From assembly GCA_030593065.1 (NCBI GenBank), contig JAUVHV010000009.1:1-64000 (forward strand): DNA of 64,000 bases, in the 5' to 3' direction. Positions 1-7,737 of the stretch are shown one piece after another. Every line of letters starts with the position of its first letter. The stretch's first letter is position 1. The stretch is from Candidatus Omnitrophota bacterium. GTDB lineage: Bacteria > Omnitrophota > Gorgyraeia > JABMRG01. The notes under the pieces were generated by a model. That model saw only the letters and a list, made by a program, of their open reading frames with translations. It was not told the DNA's origin and did no database searches. A program made the translations under genes and the position numbers.

Positions 1-1
1 T

Positions 2-1150
2 AAACATACAGACGAGATACTCGAAAGCCTTAAATGGTTGGGGCTGAATTGGGATGGCGAGATTTTCCATCAAAGTAAAAGATTCAACATCTACAAAAAG
101 TACGCGGAAAACCTTGTAGCAGAAGAAAAGGCTTATTACGAAGAGACAGATAAGGGTAGGGCCATAAGATTAAAGGTCGCGAAGGATGAGGTTGTAACCT
201 TTTATGATGTTGTCCATGACAAGATAGAGATCAACTCTAATACACTCGATGACTTTGTAATTATGAAGTCTGACGGATCGCCAGCGTATAATTTCGCGTG
301 CGTGGTAGATGACGCTGATATGGCAATAACCCATATAATAAGGGGGGATGACCATATCACAAATACCTTAAAACAGCTGCTCATATACCAGGCATTAGAC
401 AGAAAGCCGCCTAAGTTCGCGCATATACCATTGATTCTCGGCGAGGACAAATCGCGCATGTCAAAGCGCCACGGGGCTACATCTATAGCAGAATACAAAA
501 GCAGGGGGTATTTCCCCGAGGCGCTCGTAAATTTTTTATCACTTATGGGTTGGTCCCCAAAAGACGACAGAGAAAAGCTGAGTATTCAGCAGATAATAAA
601 ACTCTTTTCCTTAAAAGCCATTGTCAGGACAGGCGCTGTATTTAATATAAAGAAACTTAACTGGTTAAACGGGGAATATATAAGAGAAAAACCTATTGGC
701 GAGTTGACCGACTTTGTCGCGGCGCACCTGATAGAAAAAAATATTATAAAAGAAGATTACGACAGGCAATGGTTAGAGGCTGTTGTAAAATGTTACAAGA
801 CACGCATTTATAACATAGATGATTTTATAAGCCAGGCCCAATATCTGTTTAATGACGAATTCGAATATAGCAAAGAGGCGTCTGACAAGTACTTAAAAGA
901 CAAAAACGCTTTAGCAAACCTAAAGAAGTTGAAAGAGAGGCTTGCCTCTCTGGATAGCTTCGATGTAAAGACGCTTGAGGAGACAACCCGCTCTTTAGCA
1001 GAAGAGCTCGGTATAAAAGGCGGAGATTTGATTCATCCCTTACGTGTAGCCATAACAGGCCGCGAACACGCACCCGGAGTATTCGAAGTCCTTTCTCTGA
1101 TAGGCAAAGACCGCGTTTTAAAGCGACTCAATAAAGAGGTCAAGCCTTAA
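2..1150 (+). CDS. gltX: Glutamyl-tRNA synthetase, 5' end cut by the window
   Basis: Cytoplasmic class I aminoacyl-tRNA synthetase that charges tRNA-Glu. The frame is open from base 2, so the gene starts upstream; about the first 100 residues, including the HIGH motif, are missing. Visible family marks are HIIRGDDHITNT at 337-372, the KMSKS-type loop SRMSKRHG near 451-474, and the helical anticodon-binding C-terminus ending in a typical GREHAPGVFEVLSLIGKDR segment. The length is consistent with a normal full-size GltX. It lies just upstream of tRNA-Gln. Some bacteria use a GltX to misacylate tRNA-Gln, but this fragment cannot show which type it is. Confidence 0.96.
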   Translation, partial: KHTDEILESLKWLGLNWDGEIFHQSKRFNIYKKYAENLVAEEKAYYEETDKGRAIRLKVAKDEVVTFYDVVHDKIEINSNTLDDFVIMKSDGSPAYNFACVVDDADMAITHIIRGDDHITNTLKQLLIYQALDRKPPKFAHIPLILGEDKSRMSKRHGATSIAEYKSRGYFPEALVNFLSLMGWSPKDDREKLSIQQIIKLFSLKAIVRTGAVFNIKKLNWLNGEYIREKPIGELTDFVAAHLIEKNIIKEDYDRQWLEAVVKCYKTRIYNIDDFISQAQYLFNDEFEYSKEASDKYLKDKNALANLKKLKERLASLDSFDVKTLEETTRSLAEELGIKGGDLIHPLRVAITGREHAPGVFEVLSLIGKDRVLKRLNKEVKP

Positions 1151-1154
1151 CATT

Positions 1155-1370
1155 GTGCATATACCATATACAGACGTTTTGAAAGTTAAGCACCACACTG
1201 TCACCAATTCGAGCAGGACAGTGTCTCTATCAAGATATGAGGCTCTCGAGCTTATATATCTGGAAAGCTACATAAACAAGCAAGATGCGATGCGCAGAGA
1301 GAGGTATTTCAAAATAACTGCAGGAAAACGAACTTTGCGCCTTATGTTAAAAGAGACTTTATCTGATTAG
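1155..1370 (+). pseudogene. GIY-YIG endonuclease C-terminal remnant fused to a palindromic repeat
   Basis: An open frame of 71 codons. Its second half (from about residue 27) reads RYEALELIYLESYINKQDA followed by MRRERYFKI and a basic tail, which matches the C-terminal half of small GIY-YIG nucleases (LIYxE...A..RE..IK). The GIY and YIG strands are absent. The first 23 codons come from a palindromic repeat at 1172-1228. I read it as a decayed nuclease whose 5' part was replaced by a repeat. No ribosome binding site is visible. It lies outside the integrative element. Confidence 0.6.
1172..1228. repeat. 57-bp palindromic repeat, copy A
   Basis: Contains a perfect 7-bp inverted repeat, CACTGTC (1196-1202) and GACAGTG (1217-1223). 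A second copy of the same length lies at 9701-9757 and matches at 46 of 57 positions without gaps; almost all differences are transitions. Confidence 0.7.
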
Positions 1371-1373
1371 CTC

Positions 1374-1448
1374 TGCCCCGTAGTATAATTGGTAACACGG
1401 CTGATTCTGGTTCAGCTATTCTTGGTTCGAGTCCAAGCGGGGCAGCCA
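1374..1448 (+). tRNA. tRNA-Gln (CUG anticodon)
   Basis: Cloverleaf can be drawn: acceptor TGCCCCG (1374-1380) pairs with CGGGGCA (1438-1444), discriminator G 1445, encoded CCA 1446-1448. The anticodon stem is GCTGA/TCAGC with loop TTCTGGT, giving anticodon CTG, which reads CAG (Gln). The T arm is CTTGG-TTCGAGT-CCAAG. Its 3' end is the integration site of the 17.1 kb element; the element restores a complete tRNA at its left end. Confidence 0.95.
1428..1448 (+). other. attL core (21-bp direct repeat)
   Basis: Identical over 21 bp to 18571-18591; covers the T-loop, acceptor 3' strand and CCA of tRNA-Gln, the usual crossover zone for tyrosine integrases. Flanking bases differ outside the 21 bp. 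Confidence 0.9.
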
Positions 1449-1456
1449 ATTCCTAC

Positions 1457-1489
1457 AAGACGGTTGTTATAAATAACCGTCTTTCTTTA
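1457..1489 (+). terminator. Rho-independent terminator after tRNA-Gln
   Basis: AAGACGGTT (1457-1465) pairs with AACCGTCTT (1475-1483), 9 bp, followed by a T-rich run. It lies inside the element, directly after the att core. Confidence 0.75.
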
Positions 1490-1496
1490 TGTTATA

Positions 1497-1538
1497 GCGT
1501 AATCTCGTCGATAAATACGAGGTTACGCTCTTCTTTTT
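1497..1538 (+). terminator. Second terminator-like hairpin
   Basis: GCGTAATCTCGT (1497-1508) pairs with ACGAGGTTACGC (1517-1528) with one G-U pair and an 8-nt loop, followed by TCTTCTTTTT. In tandem with the preceding hairpin it should insulate the element from tRNA transcription. Confidence 0.7.
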
Positions 1539-1581
1539 CCTGCCCCAATTTGTGCCTATTTGCCCTTAATCCTGTCCAAAA

Positions 1582-1614
1582 ATTGTATAAATTGTATACC
1601 TATTGTATACCTCC
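1582..1614 (+). other. Iterated TTGTATA repeats near attL, candidate integrase arm sites
   Basis: Three direct copies of ATTGTATA start at 1582, 1591 and 1602; the last two extend to ATTGTATACCT. The same motif occurs twice beside attR (18493-18514). Short iterated motifs just inside both ends are what arm-binding sites of tyrosine integrases look like; binding is inferred. Confidence 0.55.
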
Positions 1615-1629
1615 CCTGTCATCGCGCCT

Positions 1630-1655
1630 GTCATTCCTGCGCAAGCAGGAATCCA
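1630..1655. repeat. REP-like palindrome, GTCATTCCTGCG family
   Basis: CATTCCTGC-GCAA-GCAGGAATCC hairpin. Relatives in the window: 1893-1919, 9854-9873 (truncated), 18445-18470, 58507-58565 (two copies), 59371-59398. This family is known from many unrelated bacterial genomes. Confidence 0.85.
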
Positions 1656-1682
1656 AACGCTGTCATTCTGAACCCAAACACT

Positions 1683-1714
1683 GTCATCCTGAGGAGCAAA
1701 GCGACGAAGGATCT
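1683..1714. repeat. REP-like palindrome, GTCATCCTGAGGAGC family
   Basis: GATCCTTCGTCGCTTTGCTCC-type repeat on the minus strand, of a sort commonly scattered in bacterial genomes. It directly precedes the ribosome binding site (AGGAGC) of the gene at 1727. Confidence 0.65.
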
Positions 1715-1726
1715 AGGAGCTAACAC

Positions 1727-1972
1727 ATGTTCAACTTAAAATCTATACTAAGCACCCCCTACGGCTACCACGACTACATCTGGATAGACTGTACTCTCAT
1801 CAAAGAGACCTCAAAAGCCATCTTAATAGACTTTGATAACCGCAAAATCTGGCTCCCAAAGTCCTGGATTATAAGAACAAAGCCGCGCGTATGTCATTCC
1901 TGCGCAAGCAGGAATCCAGAACCACTCTCCATCAAAATATCACAATACAATTGGGCTAAAAAGTTTTGGTAA
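1727..1972 (+). CDS. Small protein with an in-frame REP insertion
   Basis: 81 codons after an AGGAGC site. The N-terminal half contains AILIDFDNRKIWLPKSWI, the pattern of a small element-borne protein family (substrate strand, IW(V/I/L)PKS, then a short C-terminal WAKK tail). Residues around 52-62 (CHSCASRNP) are simply the translated REP at 1893-1919, after which the original tail SIKISQYNWAKKFW resumes in frame. A copy of the tail plus a truncated REP is found at 9854-9926. Role unknown. The gene may still be translated, but it has clearly been invaded. Confidence 0.5.
   Translation: MFNLKSILSTPYGYHDYIWIDCTLIKETSKAILIDFDNRKIWLPKSWIIRTKPRVCHSCASRNPEPLSIKISQYNWAKKFW
1893..1919. repeat. REP-like palindrome inside the 1727 gene
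   Basis: Same GTCATTCCTGCGCAAGCAGG family as 1630-1655. It keeps the reading frame of the host gene open. Confidence 0.85.
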
Positions 1973-2015
1973 GCAATCTTATTTAACAACACACACAACA
2001 ATTTTTAAAAAACAC

Positions 2016-2056
2016 TTGACATTTTCAAATTATATGGTATAATTTAATTGAAAATG
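2016..2056 (+). promoter_or_regulatory. Promoter with dyad operator for the five-gene operon
   Basis: TTGACA (2016-2021), 16-bp spacer, TATAAT (2038-2043). A 9-bp perfect inverted repeat CATTTTCAA (2020-2028) / TTGAAAATG (2048-2056) brackets the -10, and a second dyad, ATTATA-TGG-TATAAT (2029-2043), lies inside it. A repressor bound here would block RNA polymerase. The ribbon-helix-helix domain of the first gene product is the obvious candidate for autoregulation (inference). Confidence 0.75.
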
Positions 2057-2094
2057 AAAACATCAAATATAAAATGATATGATTAAAGGAGATA

Positions 2095-3162
2095 ATGATG
2101 AGATATTTAGTTGATGTAATGCAAAACCAGGCAGACGAGATTAGCAAATTAATTAATACAGGAAAATATAATAATACAGCCCAGTTTATAGTGGCTGCTA
2201 TTGAAAATCAGATTTATATAGAAAACAACGATGAAATTACGCAGCATATCAATGATAGAGCTCAAAATAATAGCAATGTGAACGAACCTGCCAGAGTTTT
2301 AAATAATGGTACCAATACTATGATATTAAAAAATATTATATCACAGCCAAAAGTTGTGCCTATGCCAAATTTTCACAATCTAGCAGTATCTTTATATGAA
2401 GCTAAAGAGGAGAAATGTTGGCTATGGGGACAAGTGAATAAAATTCTACCAATAAAGATTGGCTTAAGGGCTCTTTACGCGTATATGGGTTCAGAACAGT
2501 GGGCAGATTTTGAAGAATATAGCAAAAGAGTTTCAGATATTGCAGCAAAAATAGGTAAATCTATAAGGTCGTATGAAGATAAAAGGCATAAATTAAGAGA
2601 TGAAAGAATCTCTGCTGGCTTGCCAAGCGAAGAAGATAAGAGCAAAACAAGATATGTGGGACAGTTTTTGTCATATATGCGGAGGGATGAAAAATTAGAC
2701 GGTGCTATGACTTTTTTAAGATTTTCAAATCTAAGGAAAGACGACAAAGAAAGACTTCTTATCGGCATAACAGATGCTGGGCTAGAATTTGCAAATCTAG
2801 AAAATCCAGCTTTGGACTATAGTGATTTTGAGAAAAGTTTTAACGAGAAAGAGGTAGAATTTTATTTAAATCATATTACAGAGAATGTAAAAGGCGAAAG
2901 TGGTGCAATTCAATGGTTACTACAAAAATTAATGGATGGTATAACGAATAGAGAGAAAATAAACGATGAGGTAAAGAAAGATTTTGCAAGTATATGGAAA
3001 AACAGCTCAGGCAACGATGCTTCTAAGGACGTGATAAATACTCAAAGAGCTGGTCTGATGGCAAGAATGTTTGAATTAGGCTTAATAGGGAAAGACAAAA
3101 AAGGAGTCAACGTTAAATATAAGATATTAAAAAAAGGCAAAGACTTTTTAATTAAACAATAA
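2095..3162 (+). CDS. Ribbon-helix-helix-like protein, first gene of the GHKL/DUF2130/OLD operon
   Basis: 355 aa. Residues 3-40 (YLVDVMQNQADEISKLI, then NTGKYNNTAQFIVAAIENQI) fit a MetJ/Arc/CopG ribbon-helix-helix DNA-binding unit. The middle is unrecognised. The last 90 residues (QWLLQKLMDGIT ... RAGLMARMFELGLIGK ... KYKILKKGKDFL) look like a winged helix. A double DNA-binding protein suggests a regulator or DNA-sensing adaptor. The start may be ATG 2095 or ATG 2098; AAAGGAG at 2085-2091 is better spaced for 2098. It follows a strong promoter with a dyad operator and lies 23 bp upstream of the next gene. I do not recognise the full-length family. Confidence 0.8.
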   Translation: MMRYLVDVMQNQADEISKLINTGKYNNTAQFIVAAIENQIYIENNDEITQHINDRAQNNSNVNEPARVLNNGTNTMILKNIISQPKVVPMPNFHNLAVSLYEAKEEKCWLWGQVNKILPIKIGLRALYAYMGSEQWADFEEYSKRVSDIAAKIGKSIRSYEDKRHKLRDERISAGLPSEEDKSKTRYVGQFLSYMRRDEKLDGAMTFLRFSNLRKDDKERLLIGITDAGLEFANLENPALDYSDFEKSFNEKEVEFYLNHITENVKGESGAIQWLLQKLMDGITNREKINDEVKKDFASIWKNSSGNDASKDVINTQRAGLMARMFELGLIGKDKKGVNVKYKILKKGKDFLIKQ

Positions 3163-3185
3163 TGTAGAAAGAAGGAGATATGCTA

Positions 3186-5726
3186 ATGATCTGTCCAAAT
3201 TGCTCTAAGCAAATAGATATAACTGATGTTATGTGTTCACATTGTAAACAAAGCATTAGAGAAGAAGTTGTGCAAAACTGGCAAAGGGAAATCGAGCAGG
3301 TAGTTTTAGGTTACGAAGAACATCATGGCTTAGTTCATGGATTACAGAAAGATGCTATTCAAAATGGTTGGGGTCACCGAGTAAAAAACAGCGCAAAAGA
3401 TTGGTGTTTTGAGTTTTACTTGTTTGAAATATTCGATAATATAAATATATTGACGATGACCGATATAGGTGGATATGGCCTTACAGGGAAGAATATGAGT
3501 CGCGCTGAGATACCTGATGAATTGCCAGAATATGAGCGTTTAGCTCGATTTGAACATATGAAATTTTCTGGTGGTAATACTCAAGGTGCAGGCCTATTTG
3601 GCCGAGGTAAGCTTTTGTTTACTGCAGCATCAGAAGAATCTCATATAATTTATGATTCTTTAACAGAAGACGGAAAATATAGGTTAAATGAAAGACGGTT
3701 AATAGGGAGGCGTTTTGACAATTTTGCAAAAGCTTACGAAGATGATAACGCTAGAGATATGCTAGAACAATTAATAAAGGGGCACGTAAAACCATTAAAT
3801 AATACTGGGACAAGAATTATTATAATAAAACCTAAGGAAGAAATTGTTAAGGCTATAAAAGATGGTGCATTTATAGACTATATAACAGAGACGTGGTGGC
3901 AAATTCCATTAAAGTTTGAGAAACGTGGTGCAAAGATAGTCGTAAAAACAGATAAAGGAGTACAGCAAGCCAAGATTCCTAAGGAGTTTTCAGACGTGTT
4001 TATCAAAAAGTCAAATAAGTATAAAGTAAGGATGCATGAAAGTAATAATAAAATAGAGTTTGATTATAAGGGAATCCGTTTGCAAATAAAAAAGACTTGT
4101 TTTATAGTAAGCCCTAAGCCAATACCTGTGCAGACAAGAGGCATATACCTGTATAGAAGAGAAATGAAAATAGCGAATTTAGAACTAAAGAATGTTCCAG
4201 AGGAGATAGAAGATAAGTTTTATGGCTATGCTGAGATAGAAACAGATTCTGAACTCGAAAAGATCTATTTAGATGAAAAATGTGAAGGGCCTGAGCATTA
4301 TTCAGTTGCCAAAAAAGGAATTATTAGAAAGTTAAAAACAGAATTACAGTTACATTTTGAAGATTTTAAAGCAGAGTTAGGCTATAAAGAAAATACCACT
4401 AAAATGGTAAAAGAGAAAACCCGGAGAGCATTACTGGAATCGCTGGATGAGCTTAATAGGAAAATGAGGGAACTTGGTGTTAGCATCAGCGCCAGTAGCA
4501 GCAAAAACGATATTATGATACGTTTAAAAAGCATAAAGTTTCCAAGAGAAAACGAAAATATGGTAAATATAAACGAAAGCATAGAAAAAATAAAGTTTAA
4601 GTTAATAAACAGATCTACCTGGAGTCGCGATTTAAGCGTAAGCGTTTCTACAAGAAAAGTACGTGGAGAGACCATAGAAACAATGTTTGAGGATAGAATT
4701 GTTCTTAAAGGTCAAGATAGCAAGATTGTAGGTCCTTTTTCTTGTAAAATCTTGTTGCCAAAATATCCAAAAGAAAGACAGATATATATATGTTGTACGG
4801 CAACTGATGTGGTAAATGGCAAGATCTTAGCAACAAATATAACCCCAGTGTTTATTGAGGTTAACCCGCCTGCCGCAGATGCGCCTCCCGTTGAATTAAC
4901 AATACAAAATATTACTTTCCCCAGGGGTAAAAGTAACCGAAGAGTAAACTATAAAGAAGTAATTACTAATATAGTTTATAGTATAACAAATAAAACACCC
5001 GAAAAGATAAAAGCGGTATTCAAAGCTAGAGCATTAAATGCAATGTCTAAATCTAACGAGATAGAAAAAATAAAGGAAGAAATGATATTGTTGGACCCAT
5101 TTTCTACGCAGGAATTGCAATGTCCTAATATAGATGTTGATAAGGAAAAATATAGTGTGCTCGATAGAGAAATGGGCCCAGTTATATTAAGGGCAACACT
5201 TACAGCTGAAGAAGCATCAAAAAAATTTGAAAAAGCAGTAAATATTTTTACCTTGAAGAATAAAAGAAAACCAGACCCACTAGAGAGAAAACAACTTGCT
5301 ATCTCTACTGATATTTTTGACAGAGGGGATAAGTTGGCAAAATATGATTTTAAGTTTTGGGTTAATATGGATAGTGGTAAAGGAGTTTTTGAAGACTACA
5401 GGGCGTGGGAGGGTGGTCCAGAAGAGCCGTGTTCTAAGATACAGCCTGAGAGCGGTGGTTTTATCTGCTTGCTTAATGAAACACATCCTGCATATGAAAA
5501 TCTGCTAGAAAACTATGATGAGGATGCAATAAGAAATTATACGTATGAACAGTTAGTTAGGCAGACTTTAAATCTTATATTAAAAAGAGATATTTTAGAA
5601 TATTGGCCAGAAGTAAGAGGTTCTAAATACAAAGAAAGAATGATGAAAAGTGATTCAGACAATTTTGAAAAAGTAGAGGCTTTTACAAGTACTTTAGACT
5701 ATTTGTATGGAGAGTACCTAGGATAA
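3186..5726 (+). CDS. Zinc-ribbon GHKL (Hsp90/MutL/MORC-like) ATPase
   Basis: 846 aa. The start is set by AAGGAG at 3172-3177, 8 nt from ATG 3186; ATG 3180 is too close. Counting from ATG 3180, four cysteines (C5, C8, C19, C22) form a zinc ribbon. GHKL motifs follow: N-box QKDAIQNGWGH (56-66), G1 box DIGGYGL (95-101), a glycine-rich lid SGGNTQGAGLFGRGK (130-144), and NTGTRIIII near 219. Residues ~480-720 look beta-rich (tandem Ig-like segments), and the C-terminus is helical. GHKL ATPases dimerise on ATP and act as clamps or switches; prokaryotic MORC-type members are known beside restriction systems. Here I infer an ATP-driven clamp or sensor working with the OLD nuclease. Substrate unknown. 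Confidence 0.8.
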   Translation: MICPNCSKQIDITDVMCSHCKQSIREEVVQNWQREIEQVVLGYEEHHGLVHGLQKDAIQNGWGHRVKNSAKDWCFEFYLFEIFDNINILTMTDIGGYGLTGKNMSRAEIPDELPEYERLARFEHMKFSGGNTQGAGLFGRGKLLFTAASEESHIIYDSLTEDGKYRLNERRLIGRRFDNFAKAYEDDNARDMLEQLIKGHVKPLNNTGTRIIIIKPKEEIVKAIKDGAFIDYITETWWQIPLKFEKRGAKIVVKTDKGVQQAKIPKEFSDVFIKKSNKYKVRMHESNNKIEFDYKGIRLQIKKTCFIVSPKPIPVQTRGIYLYRREMKIANLELKNVPEEIEDKFYGYAEIETDSELEKIYLDEKCEGPEHYSVAKKGIIRKLKTELQLHFEDFKAELGYKENTTKMVKEKTRRALLESLDELNRKMRELGVSISASSSKNDIMIRLKSIKFPRENENMVNINESIEKIKFKLINRSTWSRDLSVSVSTRKVRGETIETMFEDRIVLKGQDSKIVGPFSCKILLPKYPKERQIYICCTATDVVNGKILATNITPVFIEVNPPAADAPPVELTIQNITFPRGKSNRRVNYKEVITNIVYSITNKTPEKIKAVFKARALNAMSKSNEIEKIKEEMILLDPFSTQELQCPNIDVDKEKYSVLDREMGPVILRATLTAEEASKKFEKAVNIFTLKNKRKPDPLERKQLAISTDIFDRGDKLAKYDFKFWVNMDSGKGVFEDYRAWEGGPEEPCSKIQPESGGFICLLNETHPAYENLLENYDEDAIRNYTYEQLVRQTLNLILKRDILEYWPEVRGSKYKERMMKSDSDNFEKVEAFTSTLDYLYGEYLG

Positions 5727-5736
5727 GGAGGAGGAA

Positions 5737-6375
5737 ATGGTTGTTATCGTTAAGAAATTGGAAGGCGGTAAGCCAATATTTAACACAGTAAATGTTACGG
5801 ATAAGATGAAAATGAAAGCTGTAAAACTGGATAAAGAATTAGCAAATATAGCTCCCATAGTGGAAAAATTATGGGACCAAAAAAGAATAAAGAAGAACGA
5901 AAAACAGTTAAAGCAGAAAGCAATAGATGTAGAAATTGCATATAGAATTGGGAAAAAGCTAGCGCAAATAGTGGATAATACAAATTTGGTATCTCCCAAT
6001 GAGCGACAGTGGGCATGGAAAGCTCTTAGAGAAATATATTTTAAAAAGAATATTTTTAAAAATAGAGGCCGCACAAGGGATGATTTGGAGTATTTTTATA
6101 AGGCGTCAAAATATCCTTTATCATTTATTAAAAGTATAACATGGGATGGTTGGAATAGATTTTTAGATTATCCAAGTATAAGGCAAGACGAAAGATTTGA
6201 AAAGTGGTTTAGAGCAAAAGCTCAAAAGATTGGAAAAATAAAAAGAGGTTTTTTGAGAAGATTTACAAAGCAGCTATATTTTTTAATTAAGAACAAAGAC
6301 ACCACTATATTCTCAGACGAAGAGGTATTCGAAATTTATTGCTGTGCTTGGGAGAAATCTGAGGAAGAGAAATAG
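5737..6375 (+). CDS. Unknown 212-aa protein in the GHKL/OLD operon
   Basis: Strong GGAGGAGG ribosome binding site, 10 bp after the previous stop. Basic and mostly helical, with no signal peptide or membrane segment. Tryptophan-rich stretches (RQWAWKALREIYF, SITWDGWNRFLDYP, ERFEKWFRAKAQK) are its most distinct marks. The IAYRIGKKLAQIV...LREIYF part faintly recalls the N-terminal helical domain of YhcG/DUF1016 nucleases, but the match is too weak to name. Co-transcription with the ATPase implies a shared function. Confidence 0.75.
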   Translation: MVVIVKKLEGGKPIFNTVNVTDKMKMKAVKLDKELANIAPIVEKLWDQKRIKKNEKQLKQKAIDVEIAYRIGKKLAQIVDNTNLVSPNERQWAWKALREIYFKKNIFKNRGRTRDDLEYFYKASKYPLSFIKSITWDGWNRFLDYPSIRQDERFEKWFRAKAQKIGKIKRGFLRRFTKQLYFLIKNKDTTIFSDEEVFEIYCCAWEKSEEEK

Positions 6376-6447
6376 AAAATTTGGAGAGCACGATACTTCA
6401 TTCATAACGATATTGCGTTAGAAAATTTTTAGGTAAGGAGGATTACT

Positions 6448-7713
6448 ATGGCTAAAGGACTTATAAAGTGTCCAGAATGCGGAGCTGAATTTGAGCTTTC
6501 ACAGGCAGTGTCACATGACATAGAAATAGAAGCTGCGAAGAAATATCAAAAACAGATAAAGGAACTTGAGGAAAAAGCATATAAGAAGGCTGAAGCTAAA
6601 GATAGCGAACTTCAAAAGAAGCTCAAAGAAGAACAGGCAAAGTTTGAAAGAAAAGAAAGAAAGATGTCTGGACAAGTTGAGATTGCTTGCAAAGAAGCTG
6701 AAGAAAAAGCAGAGAAAAAGGCTGAAGAAGGGACCAGACTGGAACTGGAAGATCTTAAGGCTCAGATAAAGGAAAAGGATGGGAAAATTACTGAAGGACA
6801 AAAGCAAGAGCTAGGATTACGCAAACGCCAAAGGGAGCTAGAAGATAAGGAAAAAGCTTTAGAGCTAGAGATGGCCAGAAAGATGGATGAAGAGAAAACA
6901 AGAATTCAAGAGGAAGTTCAAAAGAATTTTGAAGATCAACATCGTTTCAAGGACGCAGAAAAGAATAAACAGCTTCAAGACATGCGTAGGCAAATAGATG
7001 ATCTTAAACGCAAAGCAGAACAGGGGTCGCAAAAAATACAAGGCGAAGTGCTTGAGCTTGAGATAGAGAAAATGTTAAAAGAGGATTTTCCTTTTGACAA
7101 AATTGAACCCGTATCATCAGGAGTAAAAGGTGCAGATGTAATACAGATAGTAAACACGCAATCAGGTAAATTATGCGGAAAAATCCTATGGGAAACAAAA
7201 CGTGGAAGGAACTGGAGTGATAGATGGCTTAAAAAGTTAAAAGATGATCTAAGAGACGCAAAAGCAGATATCGCGGTAATAGTCTCTGAGGCACTTCCGA
7301 CAGGATTAACCCATTTTCGTCTGATTGAAGGGGTATGGGTGGCTTCCATAACTTCCGCGCAAAGCTTAGCGTTAGCCTTAAGGGTGGTTTTAACTCAAGC
7401 AGCAAGAGAAAAAAAGCTGCAGACAGGAAAAAAAGAAAAAATGGAACTTGTATACAACTATCTTATAGGTCAGGAATTCAGAAATAGGGTGGAAGCTATT
7501 GTAGAATCCTTTGTAGCAATGAAAGAAGACTTAGATAGGGAAAAACGTGCTGTCAGTAAAATTTGGGATAAAAGGGAAAAGCAGCTTGAACGTGTCGTAA
7601 TGAATATAGGCGGTATGCAAGGCGATATTGAAGGAGTAGCTGGAATGACATTGCCTAAGGTGGAAAGATTAGAATTGCCAGGAGGAAGAGAAGAGGAAGA
7701 AGATAAAAATTAA
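6448..7713 (+). CDS. DUF2130 coiled-coil protein
   Basis: 421 aa, AAGGAGG site. The N-terminus has a CPEC half zinc finger (C8, C11). Residues ~25-200 form a long, charged coiled coil (EKAYKKAEAKDSELQKKLKE and similar). The conserved DUF2130 core follows: EVLELEIEKMLKEDFPFDKI, GVKGADVIQ, ILWETKRGRNWSDRWLKKLK, ADIAVIVSEALP, and a helical tail with FRNRVEAIVESFVAMKEDLD. The DxxQ ... WExK arrangement is reminiscent of a PD-(D/E)xK nuclease core, which I note as a suggestion only. Biochemical role unknown. It may bridge or recruit DNA for the neighbouring ATPase and nuclease. Confidence 0.85.
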   Translation: MAKGLIKCPECGAEFELSQAVSHDIEIEAAKKYQKQIKELEEKAYKKAEAKDSELQKKLKEEQAKFERKERKMSGQVEIACKEAEEKAEKKAEEGTRLELEDLKAQIKEKDGKITEGQKQELGLRKRQRELEDKEKALELEMARKMDEEKTRIQEEVQKNFEDQHRFKDAEKNKQLQDMRRQIDDLKRKAEQGSQKIQGEVLELEIEKMLKEDFPFDKIEPVSSGVKGADVIQIVNTQSGKLCGKILWETKRGRNWSDRWLKKLKDDLRDAKADIAVIVSEALPTGLTHFRLIEGVWVASITSAQSLALALRVVLTQAAREKKLQTGKKEKMELVYNYLIGQEFRNRVEAIVESFVAMKEDLDREKRAVSKIWDKREKQLERVVMNIGGMQGDIEGVAGMTLPKVERLELPGGREEEEDKN

Positions 7714-7737
7714 ATTTTGTAAATATATGGAGGAAAG

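Noticed and set aside
1582-1614. Possible CRISPR-like or iteron origin repeats
   Set aside because: Units are 8-11 bp with no spacers and also occur at the other element end, so arm sites fit better. No cas genes are present in the window.
2095-3162. Toxin-antitoxin antitoxin gene
   Set aside because: The N-terminus resembles antitoxin RHH domains, but the protein is 355 aa with a C-terminal winged-helix-like part and no small toxin gene follows.
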